A stretch of 34,255 nucleotides of DNA. It comes from an uncultured Cedecea sp. (GTDB lineage: Bacteria; Pseudomonadota; Gammaproteobacteria; Enterobacterales; Enterobacteriaceae). The notes below the pieces were generated by a model that saw nothing but the letters and a program-made list of their open reading frames with translations, ran no database searches and was not told the DNA's origin. The position numbers and the translations under genes are program-made. The stretch is from positions 1 through 34,255 of the forward strand of contig NZ_CANMLV010000032.1 of NCBI RefSeq assembly GCF_947498825.1, written 5' to 3'. Each line of letters opens with the position of its first letter. Positions within the stretch are counted from its first letter, which is position 1. Positions 26,095 to 34,255 of the stretch are shown piece after piece.

Positions 26095-28139
26095 GTCGCA
26101 AACAACAGGCGCTGTTTGAACCTGAATTGATTCGCCGTGCGCTAATTGATTCAGTAAAAAAACTGTCTCCCAAGGTGCAATGGCGCAACCCGGTGATGTT
26201 CATTGTCTGGGTCGGGAGTATTATCACTACCCTGCTGGCGATGATGATGTTCGGTGGCAAACTGGCAGGAAATCCGATATTTACCGCGGCAATTAGTCTC
26301 TGGCTGTGGTTTACCGTTCTGTTCGCAAACTTTGCCGAAGCCCTGGCTGAAGGCCGCAGCAAAGCTCTGGCCAGTAGTCTGAAAGGGGTGAATAAAACCA
26401 ACCAGGCAAATAAGCTTGCTTTCCCGCAATCCGATGCGCCATCTGAGTCAGTCTCTGCCGCCAGCCTGCGTAAAGGCGATTTCGTACTGGTGAAAGCCGG
26501 GGATACTATCCCCTGTGATGGCGAGGTGCTCGAAGGTGGCGCGTCGGTGGATGAAAGTGCCATTACCGGTGAGTCCGCTCCGGTCATTCGTGAGTCCGGT
26601 GGCGACTTTTCTTCGGTCACTGGCGGAACGCGTATTCTTTCCGACTGGTTAGTTATTCAATGTACGGTTAATCCGGGTGAAACCTTCCTCGACCGTATGA
26701 TTGCCATGGTTGAGGGTGCCACTCGCCGTAAAACGCCTAACGAAATCGCACTGACCATCCTGTTAGTCGCCTTAACAATTATTTTCCTGCTGGTCACCGC
26801 GACATTATGGCCCTTCTCACAGTATGGCGGTACCGCCGCCAGTGTCACCGTACTGGTGGCGCTACTGGTTTGTCTGATCCCTACGACCATTGGCGGCTTA
26901 TTGTCGGCCATTGGTGTGGCAGGCATGAGCCGTATGCTGGGTGTCAATGTTATAGCAACCAGTGGTCGGGCGGTTGAGGCATCCGGAGATGTGGATGTAC
27001 TGTTACTGGATAAAACCGGAACTATTACCCTAGGTAACCGCCAGGCATCAGCCTTTTTACCCGCACCGGGTATTGAGGAGCGCACTCTGGCCGATGCCGC
27101 ACAGCTCGCTTCACTGGCAGATGAAACACCAGAAGGCCGGAGTATTGTGGTTCTGGCAAAGCAACGCTTTAATCTACGTGAACGCGATGTGCAGAATCTG
27201 CACGCGACATTCGTTCCTTTTACGGCACAAACCCGTATGAGCGGTATTAATATTCAGGACCGGATGATCCGCAAAGGTTCAGTGGATGCAATTCGTCGCC
27301 ATATTGAAGCTAATAAAGGCCATTTTCCTGCCAAGGTCGATCTTCTGGTCAAGGATGTGGCAAGCCTTGGGGGAACGCCCCTCGTAGTTGCTGAAAACGC
27401 TAACGTTTTAGGCGTGATAGCGCTAAAAGATATCGTTAAAGGCGGTATTAAAGAACGTTTTGCCGAATTACGTCAAATGGGGATCAAAACGGTGATGATC
27501 ACCGGCGATAATCGCTTAACGGCAGCGGCGATTGCTGCTGAAGCCGGTGTCGATGATTTTCTTGCCGAGGCGACACCAGAAGCAAAACTTGCCTTGATCC
27601 GCCAGTATCAGGCTGAAGGTCGCCTGGTGGCAATGACCGGGGATGGCACTAACGATGCCCCGGCTCTGGCCCAGGCAGATGTCGCGGTTGCCATGAACTC
27701 CGGAACACAAGCCGCAAAAGAGGCAGGGAATATGGTGGATCTGGACTCTAACCCCACCAAGCTTATCGAAGTCGTACATATCGGAAAGCAGATGTTAATG
27801 ACCCGCGGCTCGCTCACCACCTTCAGCATTGCCAATGATATCGCCAAATACTTTGCCATTATTCCGGCAGCTTTTGCCGCCACTTATCCGCAACTTAATG
27901 CGCTGAACATTATGCGGCTGCACTCCCCTGACTCAGCGATTCTCAGTGCCGTTATTTTTAACGCGCTGATCATTATTGCGCTTATCCCGCTGGCATTAAC
28001 CGGGATCTGCTATAAACCGCTGAGCGCCTCCGCAATGTTACGCCGCAATTTATGGATTTATGGATTGGGTGGGCTGATAGTCCCGTTTATTGGCATCAAA
28101 CTTATTGATCTGATCCTGACGGTGTCGGGTCTGGTTTAA
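26091..28139 (+). CDS. kdpB: K+-transporting ATPase subunit B (P-type ATPase)
   Basis: KdpB (682 aa, E. coli length) is the P-type ATPase subunit. The phosphorylated Asp307 is in [11 protein letters not shown]. The actuator loop TGES is at 159-162, with Ser162 as the known inhibitory phosphorylation site. The hinge block [20 protein letters not shown] is intact. The ATG overlaps the kdpA stop by 4 bp. Confidence 0.98.
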   Translation: MSRKQQALFEPELIRRALIDSVKKLSPKVQWRNPVMFIVWVGSIITTLLAMMMFGGKLAGNPIFTAAISLWLWFTVLFANFAEALAEGRSKALASSLKGVNKTNQANKLAFPQSDAPSESVSAASLRKGDFVLVKAGDTIPCDGEVLEGGASVDESAITGESAPVIRESGGDFSSVTGGTRILSDWLVIQCTVNPGETFLDRMIAMVEGATRRKTPNEIALTILLVALTIIFLLVTATLWPFSQYGGTAASVTVLVALLVCLIPTTIGGLLSAIGVAGMSRMLGVNVIATSGRAVEASGDVDVLLLDKTGTITLGNRQASAFLPAPGIEERTLADAAQLASLADETPEGRSIVVLAKQRFNLRERDVQNLHATFVPFTAQTRMSGINIQDRMIRKGSVDAIRRHIEANKGHFPAKVDLLVKDVASLGGTPLVVAENANVLGVIALKDIVKGGIKERFAELRQMGIKTVMITGDNRLTAAAIAAEAGVDDFLAEATPEAKLALIRQYQAEGRLVAMTGDGTNDAPALAQADVAVAMNSGTQAAKEAGNMVDLDSNPTKLIEVVHIGKQMLMTRGSLTTFSIANDIAKYFAIIPAAFAATYPQLNALNIMRLHSPDSAILSAVIFNALIIIALIPLALTGICYKPLSASAMLRRNLWIYGLGGLIVPFIGIKLIDLILTVSGLV

Positions 28140-28151
28140 GAGGATACAGAG

Positions 28152-28727
28152 ATGGCTGTTTTTCGTCCGGCTTTACGGGTATTAATCTTATTAACATTGA
28201 TAACGGGTGTCGCTTATCCCTTGGTGACCACATTACTTGGACAGTGGTGGTTCCAGCACCAGGCCAATGGCTCATTAATTATCGATAACGGTCAGATTCG
28301 CGGTTCAGCGCTGATTGGCCAGAATTTTACTGAAGCTAAATATTTTCATGGTCGTCCCTCTGCTACTGCAGATACCCCTTATAATCCACTGGCATCAGGG
28401 GGAAGTAATCTGGCAGCCAGCAACCCTGAACTGGATAAACAGATACAAGAACGAGTGAAAATATTACGCGCGGCAAATCCACAAGCCAGTGTGGCAATTC
28501 CGGTTGAATTACTGACTACCTCAGGGAGTGGTCTTGACGGACAACTGTCACCCGAGGCGGTCGCATGGCAGACTCCCCGAGTCGCACAAGCAAGGCACTT
28601 ATCCATTGAGCAGGTGAACCGCCTGGTGGCTGAACATACCACCACGCCACTCGTGAATTTTATCGGTGTGCCCGTGGTCAATATTGTGCTACTGAACAGG
28701 GCACTGGATGCTCTCCAGACGCCATAA
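28152..28727 (+). CDS. kdpC: K+-transporting ATPase subunit C
   Basis: KdpC (191 aa) has one N-terminal membrane helix (about 9-28) and a periplasmic domain that assists K+ uptake by KdpA. The family segments [33 protein letters not shown] and the C-terminal [13 protein letters not shown] are present. It begins 12 bp after kdpB. Confidence 0.97.
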   Translation: MAVFRPALRVLILLTLITGVAYPLVTTLLGQWWFQHQANGSLIIDNGQIRGSALIGQNFTEAKYFHGRPSATADTPYNPLASGGSNLAASNPELDKQIQERVKILRAANPQASVAIPVELLTTSGSGLDGQLSPEAVAWQTPRVAQARHLSIEQVNRLVAEHTTTPLVNFIGVPVVNIVLLNRALDALQTP

Positions 28728-28740
28728 CTAAGGATTGATA

Positions 28741-31428
28741 ATGACCGAAGAGCCTCTGCGCCCCGATCCGGATAAGCTGCTGGAACATATCAGCCGTCAG
28801 CCCCGAGGAAAACTGAAAATTTTCTTCGGGGCTTGTGCCGGGGTCGGCAAGACTTACGCTATGTTGCAAGAAGCCCAGCGATTACGGGGCCAGGGGCTGG
28901 ATATTCTGGTTGGTGTGATAGAAACCCACGGTCGCAAAGAAACGGCGGAACAACTTAAGGGACTGAATATTCAGCCCCTAAAACGCATAACTCACCGCGG
29001 ACGTATGGTTCAAGAGTTTGACCTCGATGCTACCCTTGCCCGTAACCCGGCATTGATCCTAATGGATGAACTGGCACACAGTAATGCCCCAGGCTCTCGT
29101 CATCCTAAACGCTGGCAGGATGTAGAAGAGTTACTGAATGCCGGAATTGATGTTTTAACCACGGTAAATGTACAGCATCTGGAAAGTCTTAATGACGTGG
29201 TGGGTGGCATAACCGGTATTCAGGTGCGGGAGACCGTACCCGATCCGATTTTTGATGCTGCAGATGAAATCGTCCTCGTTGACCTGCCGCCGGATGACCT
29301 GCGTCAGCGTCTGCATGAAGGTAAAATCTATCTTTCTGGCCAGGCTGAACGGGCTATCGAACACTTCTTCCGTAAAGGCAATTTGATTGCCTTACGCGAG
29401 CTGGCGCTCAGACGTGCCGCCGATCGAGTTGATGAGCAGATGCGTGCCTGGCGCGAGACCCAGGGACAAGACAAAGTATGGCATACGCGAGATGCTATTT
29501 TGTTATGTATTGGCCACCATGCCGGTAATGAAAAACTGGTGCGCACTGCCGCCCGTCTGGCCGCCAAACTCGGCAGTGCCTGGCATGCGATTTATGTTGA
29601 AACACCCAAACTTCATCGCCTCCCTGAGCACCAGCGTCGCAGTATTCTTAGTGCCCTGCGGCTGGCTCAGGAACTTGGAGCCGAAACAGCAACCCTCGCC
29701 GACCCGAACAAAGAACAAGCGGTGGTACGTTATGCCCGTGAACATAATCTCGGCAAAATTATTCTCGGTCGTCATATCATCGGCCATTGGTGGCATGGCA
29801 GCACCTTTGCTGAGCGCCTGGGAAAATATGCCCCGGACCTGGATTTGGTGATTGTTGCTCTCGACGAGCAGGCATCCTTTACCCATACCAGAGTCACGGA
29901 CACCCGAGGAATCGGTGAGAAATGGCGCTTACAGCTGCAAGGCTGTGCCGCGGCCGTGGTGTTATGCACTTTGATTACATGGGTCGCTAATCACTGGCTA
30001 GGGACCTTTGAAACCGCGAACCTGGTGATGATTTATTTACTCGGTGTCGTCATCATTGCCTTATTTTATGGTCGCTGGCCATCCGTGCTGGCAGCCATTA
30101 TCAACGTTATCAGCTTTGATCTGTTTTTTATCGCCCCACATGGCACCCTTGCGGTGTCAGACATGCAGTATCTCCTGACCTTTGGTGTCATGCTGACTGT
30201 CGGTCTGGTGATTGGTAATCTGACCGCCGGAGTTCGTTATCAGGCACGTATCGCTCGCTATCGTGAGCAACGTACCCGACATCTTTATGAGATGTCAAAA
30301 GCCCTCGCAGATGACCGATCACCTTTAGAGGTAGCAACAACCAGCGTGCAGTTTATCAACTCCACTTTCCACGCGCGCAGCTTGCTACTGCTACCTGATA
30401 ATAAGGGAAAACTGAACCGTATTTCTCAATCGGGAGAACCGACTCAGTGGGATGATGCCATCGCCCGCTGGAGTTTTGATAAAGGACAGCCAGCCGGAGC
30501 AGGAACCGATACCCTGCCTGCTGTGCCCTATCAAATCTTACCGCTTCGTACCCAGGAGCGAACTCTCGGACTATTGGTTATCGAAGCCGATAATCTGCGT
30601 CAGCTCGTGACACCGGAACAACAACGGTTGCTGGAAACTTTTACGCTATTAATCGCAACGACACTCGACAGATTGCTGCTGACAGCCAGTGAAGAACAGG
30701 CCCGCCTGGCCAGCGAACGCGAACAACTGCGTAACTCGTTACTGGCAGCCCTGTCCCATGACCTGCGCACTCCGCTGACCGTACTACTGGGCCAGTCAGA
30801 ATTGCTGACAAAAAATCTTACCGATGAGGGTTCAACATATAGTTATCAGGCCGATGGTATCCGCCAGCATGTGTTAAATACTACGCGTTTGGTAAATAAC
30901 CTGCTCGAGATGGCTCGTATTCAGTCCGGCGGTTTTACATTACGCAAAGAGTGGCTGACGCTGGAAGAAGTCATTGGCAGTGCCTTGCAGATGTTTGAAC
31001 CTGCTTACGGGGGACGTCGTATTACTCTTGAATTGCCAGACCCGCTGATGTTGATTGAACTCGATGGTCCGTTGTTTGAGCGGGTATTGATTAATTTGCT
31101 GGAAAACGCTCTTAAATATGCAGGGCCAAACGCAGAGACAGGTATCCGGGCCAGAACTCAAAGCGACTCACTGCTTCTGGAGGTATGGGATAATGGTCCG
31201 GGCATTCCGCCAGATAAAGAACAGTTTATTTTTGATAAATTTTCCCGTGGTAACAAAGAGTCTGTTATTCCTGGTGTCGGGTTGGGACTGGCGATTTGTC
31301 GGGCCATAGTGTCGCTACACAACGGCACTATCTCTGTCACCCAGGCAGCGCAAGGCGGCGCCTGTTTTCAGATAATGTTACCCTTATCTTCTCCCCCGAC
31401 TGTTGCTGATATTAACGAGGTCATGTGA
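28741..31428 (+). CDS. kdpD: Sensor histidine kinase KdpD
   Basis: KdpD (895 aa; E. coli 894) senses K+ limitation and phosphorylates KdpE. Domains: N-terminal KdpD domain with Walker A GACAGVGKT (30-38); a universal-stress-like domain (about 250-370) with the GRHIIG phosphate-loop region; four membrane helices (about 400-500); a GAF-like segment; and a kinase core with phospho-His673 (ALSHDLRTPLT), N-box INLLENALKYA and G-box DNGPGIP. The start ATG follows AAGGA; an extra two-codon TTG start just upstream was not used. kdpE begins inside its last codons. Confidence 0.98.
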   Translation: MTEEPLRPDPDKLLEHISRQPRGKLKIFFGACAGVGKTYAMLQEAQRLRGQGLDILVGVIETHGRKETAEQLKGLNIQPLKRITHRGRMVQEFDLDATLARNPALILMDELAHSNAPGSRHPKRWQDVEELLNAGIDVLTTVNVQHLESLNDVVGGITGIQVRETVPDPIFDAADEIVLVDLPPDDLRQRLHEGKIYLSGQAERAIEHFFRKGNLIALRELALRRAADRVDEQMRAWRETQGQDKVWHTRDAILLCIGHHAGNEKLVRTAARLAAKLGSAWHAIYVETPKLHRLPEHQRRSILSALRLAQELGAETATLADPNKEQAVVRYAREHNLGKIILGRHIIGHWWHGSTFAERLGKYAPDLDLVIVALDEQASFTHTRVTDTRGIGEKWRLQLQGCAAAVVLCTLITWVANHWLGTFETANLVMIYLLGVVIIALFYGRWPSVLAAIINVISFDLFFIAPHGTLAVSDMQYLLTFGVMLTVGLVIGNLTAGVRYQARIARYREQRTRHLYEMSKALADDRSPLEVATTSVQFINSTFHARSLLLLPDNKGKLNRISQSGEPTQWDDAIARWSFDKGQPAGAGTDTLPAVPYQILPLRTQERTLGLLVIEADNLRQLVTPEQQRLLETFTLLIATTLDRLLLTASEEQARLASEREQLRNSLLAALSHDLRTPLTVLLGQSELLTKNLTDEGSTYSYQADGIRQHVLNTTRLVNNLLEMARIQSGGFTLRKEWLTLEEVIGSALQMFEPAYGGRRITLELPDPLMLIELDGPLFERVLINLLENALKYAGPNAETGIRARTQSDSLLLEVWDNGPGIPPDKEQFIFDKFSRGNKESVIPGVGLGLAICRAIVSLHNGTISVTQAAQGGACFQIMLPLSSPPTVADINEVM

Positions 31429-32102
31429 TAACCGTTTTAGTGATTGAGGATGAAAAAGAGATTGGTCGTTTTCTGCGCACTGCGCTGGAAGATGAATCCT
31501 TGCGGGTGTTTGATGCCGAAACATTACAGCGCGGGCTTATCGAGGCTGCGACCCGAAAACCTGATGTGGTTATTCTTGATTTGGGACTACCAGATGGTGA
31601 TGGCGTAGAGTTTATTCGTGATTTTCGCCAATGGAGCCAGGCCCCGATAATCGTGTTGTCTGCACGTGACAACGAACAGGACAAGATTACCGCTCTTGAC
31701 GCCGGCGCAGACGATTTTCTCAGTAAACCCTTTGGTATTGGTGAGCTACAGGCGCGATTACGCGTCGCCTTGCGACGTCATGCAAATCTGCTACAACCCG
31801 ACCCCGTCTATCATTTTGACGGGATAACCGTTGATCTTGCCGCCCGCAGGATCGTACGCGGAGATGAGGATATTCATCTTACTCCGCTTGAGTTTCGACT
31901 GCTGGCAACCTTACTGAACAATCAGGGAAAAGTACTGACTCAGCGCCAGTTACTGAAGCAGATCTGGGGGCCGAATGCGGTTGAACATAGCCATTATCTA
32001 CGTATTTATATGGGACATCTACGGCAAAAACTGGAACAAGATCCTGCCCGACCTCGTCATTTACTCACCGAGACAGGCGTTGGTTACCGTTTTGTTTTTT
32101 AA
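31425..32102 (+). CDS. kdpE: Response regulator KdpE
   Basis: KdpE (225 aa, E. coli length) is an OmpR-type regulator: receiver domain with phospho-Asp52 (VVILDLGLPDGDG) and the signalling Lys in SKPFGIGEL, then a winged-helix domain with LTPLEFRLLATLLNNQGKVL. It activates kdpFABC through the operator upstream of kdpF. The start is GTG, overlapping the kdpD stop (GTGA). Confidence 0.98.
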   Translation: MITVLVIEDEKEIGRFLRTALEDESLRVFDAETLQRGLIEAATRKPDVVILDLGLPDGDGVEFIRDFRQWSQAPIIVLSARDNEQDKITALDAGADDFLSKPFGIGELQARLRVALRRHANLLQPDPVYHFDGITVDLAARRIVRGDEDIHLTPLEFRLLATLLNNQGKVLTQRQLLKQIWGPNAVEHSHYLRIYMGHLRQKLEQDPARPRHLLTETGVGYRFVF

Positions 32103-32199
32103 CCCCCTTCTTCGCCTAAAGACGGGGATCCCTACAGCGTTCAGACCAAAACCTGACTCACCTCTGCCGCTGATTGCCAGGATCGGTATCGCACTGATG

Positions 32200-32377
32200 G
32201 TTGCCTCAGGCTAATCGTCTCTTCTGGCGTATTCAATCGTAAAGAGGCCCTGTTTCAGCTTCTTGATGTGTTATTGAAATCGGATTTGAGCCAGCCTTGA
32301 TCCGGGAAGGACCGTCAATACACATGATGTGCTATGACCCCAGTGGTATCAGAATTGAATTCCATTATTCCGAGTAA
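32200..32377 (+). pseudogene. Decayed VOC/glyoxalase-like gene fragment
   Basis: The frame ending at the TAA 32375-32377 reads EIGFEPALIREGPSIHMMCY followed by DPSGIRIEFHYSE, which has the shape of the C-terminus of a glyoxalase/VOC protein (GPSxxxxxYDPxGxRIE). Just upstream, in a different frame, VFNRKEALFQLLDVL looks like the preceding helix of the same fold. A frameshift near 32265-32280 is therefore needed to join them, and no start codon or N-terminal half is present. A terminator follows immediately, as for a former gene. Recognised by motif only. Confidence 0.5.
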
Positions 32378-32387
32378 ACTATCCTTG

Positions 32388-32415
32388 AGGCTCTCTGTCG
32401 GGAGCCTTCTGTTTA
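32388..32415 (+). terminator. Terminator after the VOC relic
   Basis: AGGCTCTC (32388-32395) pairs with GGGAGCCT (32400-32407; one G-T pair) around a 4-nt loop and is followed by TCTGTTTA. It lies 10 bp after the relic stop and is also the first good terminator downstream of kdpE. Confidence 0.65.
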
Positions 32416-32492
32416 CTGCCTAATAGCCTTAGCTTACAGCATGGACTCCGTCGCGCTCAGCCACAACAACACCACCGAACAATAAAAGTCGG

Positions 32493-33500
32493 TCAACGCC
32501 CCTCTATTGCACCGCCAAATTTTTTGCGATACGAATAAGGTGATATCCCGACCGATTTGCGGAATGCCGCACGAAATCCGTCCATTGTTTCAAATCCGGT
32601 GGCTTCCATAATTTGCTCATCATTCAAATGATTACTTTCTAATAAATCACGCGCAAGATTCATTCGTGATTGAAGTATCCATCTCTTAGGAGTAATACCC
32701 ATTGCCTCTTTAAAGCGTCTCAGAAAGGTGCGTTCTGACATTAATGCTCTTTCTGCCATACTTTTCACTGACAGGCTGCCCTTCAGGTTTTCAAGAGCCC
32801 ACTCAAGTACCGGTGCAATCTCATCCCGTGGTTTTTGTGCAACAGGAGCGGGGATAAACTGAATTTGCCCTCCGGCGCGCTGAGGAGGCATAACTAAACG
32901 CCGGGCAACAATATTGGCAACATGCACACCATAATCGCGGCTGACCAAATGAAGGCAGGCATCGATACCGGCAGCACTACCCGCTGAGGTAATGATTTGT
33001 CCACTGTCGACATAAAGGACGTCAGGATCCACGGTAATGCCGGGATAGCGTTCTGCCAGTTCAGTCGTATAACGCCAGTGTGTGGTTGCCCGTTTACCCT
33101 CTAATAACCCCGCAGCAGCAAGCACAAAAACACCAGAGCAAATCGACACCAGCCGAACGCCCCGATGATAAGCATCACATAATGCATCGAGTAGCGTCTG
33201 GGGAGGCTTTTCGCCACGATTACGCCAGCCCGGAATAATAATCGTATTCACATCATGCAGAGACTCCAGCCCAAAGCGGGATACCACCTGAATCCCTTCC
33301 GAGACTTGCATGGGATAAGTATCAACAGACACTATCCGATATTGATACCAGGGAAAGTCAAATTCAGGACGAGGAAGACCAAATATTTCTAGCGCAATAC
33401 CAAACTCGAATGTACACAGGCCATCATAGGCAAGGATAGCCACTAAATTTTGCTGATCTAACATTGGCGGAAAAATACCACTTATTGTCATTTCCGCCAC
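32493..33500 (-). CDS. ftrA: GlxA-family (FtrA-like) transcriptional regulator
   Basis: Up to 335 aa: an N-terminal DJ-1/PfpI-like domain (about 15-190) with the nucleophile-elbow Cys in VSICSGVFVLAAAGLL and a THWRYT segment, then a C-terminal AraC-type double helix-turn-helix (about 235-325; MSERTFLRRFKEAMGITPKRW and the second motif near DGFRAAFRKSVGISP). Three starts are possible: GTG 33500 (weak AGGGTGA upstream), ATG 33491 and ATG 33464. The last gives the usual short N-terminus (MLDQQNLVAILAYDGL) but leaves no ribosome binding site; I report the longest. It is divergent to the rhodanese gene, a pairing I recall for FtrA-type regulators in enterics, which suggests it controls that gene. 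Its ligand is unknown. Confidence 0.85.
   Translation of the reverse strand: MAEMTISGIFPPMLDQQNLVAILAYDGLCTFEFGIALEIFGLPRPEFDFPWYQYRIVSVDTYPMQVSEGIQVVSRFGLESLHDVNTIIIPGWRNRGEKPPQTLLDALCDAYHRGVRLVSICSGVFVLAAAGLLEGKRATTHWRYTTELAERYPGITVDPDVLYVDSGQIITSAGSAAGIDACLHLVSRDYGVHVANIVARRLVMPPQRAGGQIQFIPAPVAQKPRDEIAPVLEWALENLKGSLSVKSMAERALMSERTFLRRFKEAMGITPKRWILQSRMNLARDLLESNHLNDEQIMEATGFETMDGFRAAFRKSVGISPYSYRKKFGGAIEGR
33465..33499. promoter_or_regulatory. Perfect inverted repeat at the ftrA 5' end
   Basis: TGGCGGAAA (33465-33473) and TTTCCGCCA (33491-33499) are perfect 9-bp inverted arms with a 17-bp spacer. They lie directly upstream of the ATG at 33464, or in the first codons if the GTG start is used. 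It could be an operator for the regulator itself or an mRNA hairpin hiding the start. Confidence 0.45.
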
Positions 33501-33559
33501 TTTATCACCCTGAGTCTGTTTTATACAATCCAGATATATTCAGGTAAGAGGTTCCCGTT

Positions 33560-33994
33560 ATGACAAGTTTAGTCAGTGAAATTCCGCCAGCAACACCTTC
33601 AGAATCACTACAACATTTTAGCCGCCGCTTAGCTTTTGAAACCGATTGTTCCGACGTCTATCAAAGTCAAAAAACAGGAAATATCGACTATGTATTAGTC
33701 GATGTAAGAAATAGTGCGGCATTTGCTAAAGCGCATGTTCCAGGAGCTATAAATATTCCGACCAGGACGATTACCAAGGAGAGCATGTCCACCTATCCAC
33801 TCAACAGGTTATTTGTTGTCTACTGCGCCGGCCCTCATTGTAACGGCGTGCATCGGGCAGCCGTTCGCCTGGCGGGTCTGGGATATTCGGTAAAAGAAAT
33901 GATCGGCGGCATGACCGGATGGGTTGATGAAGGACTTCCACTCCAGGGAGAAACGACATCTGAGCCTGGCAATGGATTTTCCTGCGAATGCTAA
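33560..33994 (+). CDS. Single-domain rhodanese-like sulfurtransferase
   Basis: 144 aa. A rhodanese fold with DVRNSAAFAKAHVPGAINIP (about 48-67), the active-site loop beginning at the Cys in VVYCAGPHCNGVHRAA, and the closing EMIGGMTGWVDEGLPL. Such proteins move sulfane sulfur through a cysteine persulfide. The C-terminal tail ends FSCEC, with two extra cysteines. The ATG follows AAGAGG. Divergent from the FtrA-like gene by 59 bp, so shared regulation is likely; physiological acceptor unknown. Confidence 0.9.
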   Translation: MTSLVSEIPPATPSESLQHFSRRLAFETDCSDVYQSQKTGNIDYVLVDVRNSAAFAKAHVPGAINIPTRTITKESMSTYPLNRLFVVYCAGPHCNGVHRAAVRLAGLGYSVKEMIGGMTGWVDEGLPLQGETTSEPGNGFSCEC

Positions 33995-34179
33995 GCAGCC
34001 ATATCAATATTCGGGGAGCCTTTACCTAAAACAGTCTCATTGGGAGTAGAGTCATACAATGAAAGCAGCCAGAAAAGCTCAAACGAAATCCTCGCAGGAA
34101 GAGAGTCGATGCCTGATAAAAAACTTAAAATAAACACAAAACGGATATATCGAAAATAATACGAGTGACTTACAGGATC
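33995..34179. other. Short gap between the rhodanese gene and the intron
   Basis: 185 bp without a supported gene. Both strands are open: plus frame from 33995 to 34159 and minus frame from 34179 down to the TAG at 33993-33991. Neither has a good ribosome binding site or a recognised family. Confidence 0.4.
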
Positions 34180-34255
34180 ATCGAGTAGGAGGCAGGATCA
34201 CTCCTGCCGTCCTCTCACACCACCGTACGTACGGTTCCGTATACGGCGGTTCATG
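34180..34255 (-). mobile_element. 3' end of a group II intron (domains V and VI, partial)
   Basis: On the minus strand, 34250-34219 forms a domain V hairpin of 32-34 nt: a lower helix ACCGCCGTA with TACGGTGGT, a short bulge and an upper ACG/CGT helix. It contains a CGC triad, one of the two known catalytic triad forms. Domain VI follows as a GGCAGGA/TCCTGCC hairpin (34208-34191) and the intron ends near CTACTCGAT (34188-34180), fitting a branch-point A and the AY 3' terminus. A TGA at 34254-34252 may be the end of the intron-encoded reverse transcriptase, which lies outside the window. Confidence 0.85.

Larger units (their letters stand above)
32103..32492. other. kdpE-ftrA convergent gap (390 bp)
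   Basis: It contains a decayed VOC-type gene relic (about 32200-32377) and a terminator (32388-32415). No clear kdpE terminator is visible directly after its stop; the 85 bp beyond the terminator show nothing recognisable. Confidence 0.6.

Noticed and set aside
34059-34133. 24-codon plus-strand frame starting MKAARKAQ
   Set aside because: Poor ribosome binding site, no family, and alternative frames are equally open.

Overview
This window is a 34 kb piece of an Enterobacterales chromosome. The sucABCD, sdhCDAB, gltA, nei, ybgI, phrB, ybfA and kdpFABCDE products closely resemble the E. coli proteins as I remember them, and the gene order follows the E. coli gltA-to-kdp neighbourhood with losses and one insertion. 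A short palindromic repeat upstream of kdpF resembles repeats I associate with Serratia, Yersinia and Pectobacterium-type genomes, so I do not name a family or genus.

Layout. Positions 144-9745 (minus strand) hold the TCA-cycle supercluster sdhCDAB-sucABCD. It has a well-conserved sdhC promoter and a CRP-like site in the 659 bp gap to gltA. It ends in a 3' UTR terminator that probably also forms an SdhX-type small RNA. gltA (plus) follows. From 12050 to 20070 (plus) lies a four-gene operon: a TonB-like protein, a TonB-dependent outer-membrane receptor with signal peptide, a periplasmic M16 zinc protease and an SbmA/YddA-type ABC transporter. Two overlapping Fur-box-like sequences sit upstream. 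This is the gene set of protease-associated import systems (the Pectobacterium Fus ferredoxin-iron system; the related E. coli yddA-yddB-pqqL lacks the TonB gene). It is the most interesting content of the window. Convergent to it lies phrB-ybgI-nei (minus), from which the pxpBCA genes normally found between ybgI and nei are missing. ybfA (minus) faces kdpFABCDE (plus), the high-affinity K+ pump with its two-component regulator. Beyond kdpE are a decayed VOC/glyoxalase-like gene, a GlxA/FtrA-type AraC regulator (minus) and a divergent rhodanese gene (plus).

Both window edges look like group II intron ends on the minus strand. Positions 34180-34255 show recognisable domains V and VI (an intron 3' end). 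Positions 1 to about 74 look like an intron 5' end placed directly after the sucD terminator. Each edge reaches about 75-77 nt into the intron, as expected if this is a whole short-read contig broken at two copies of a repeated intron.

How the genes work together: sdh, suc and gltA form the core of aerobic TCA metabolism. The Fus-like operon would import an iron-bearing protein or peptide under iron starvation and cleave it in the periplasm. Kdp scavenges K+. nei and phrB repair DNA.
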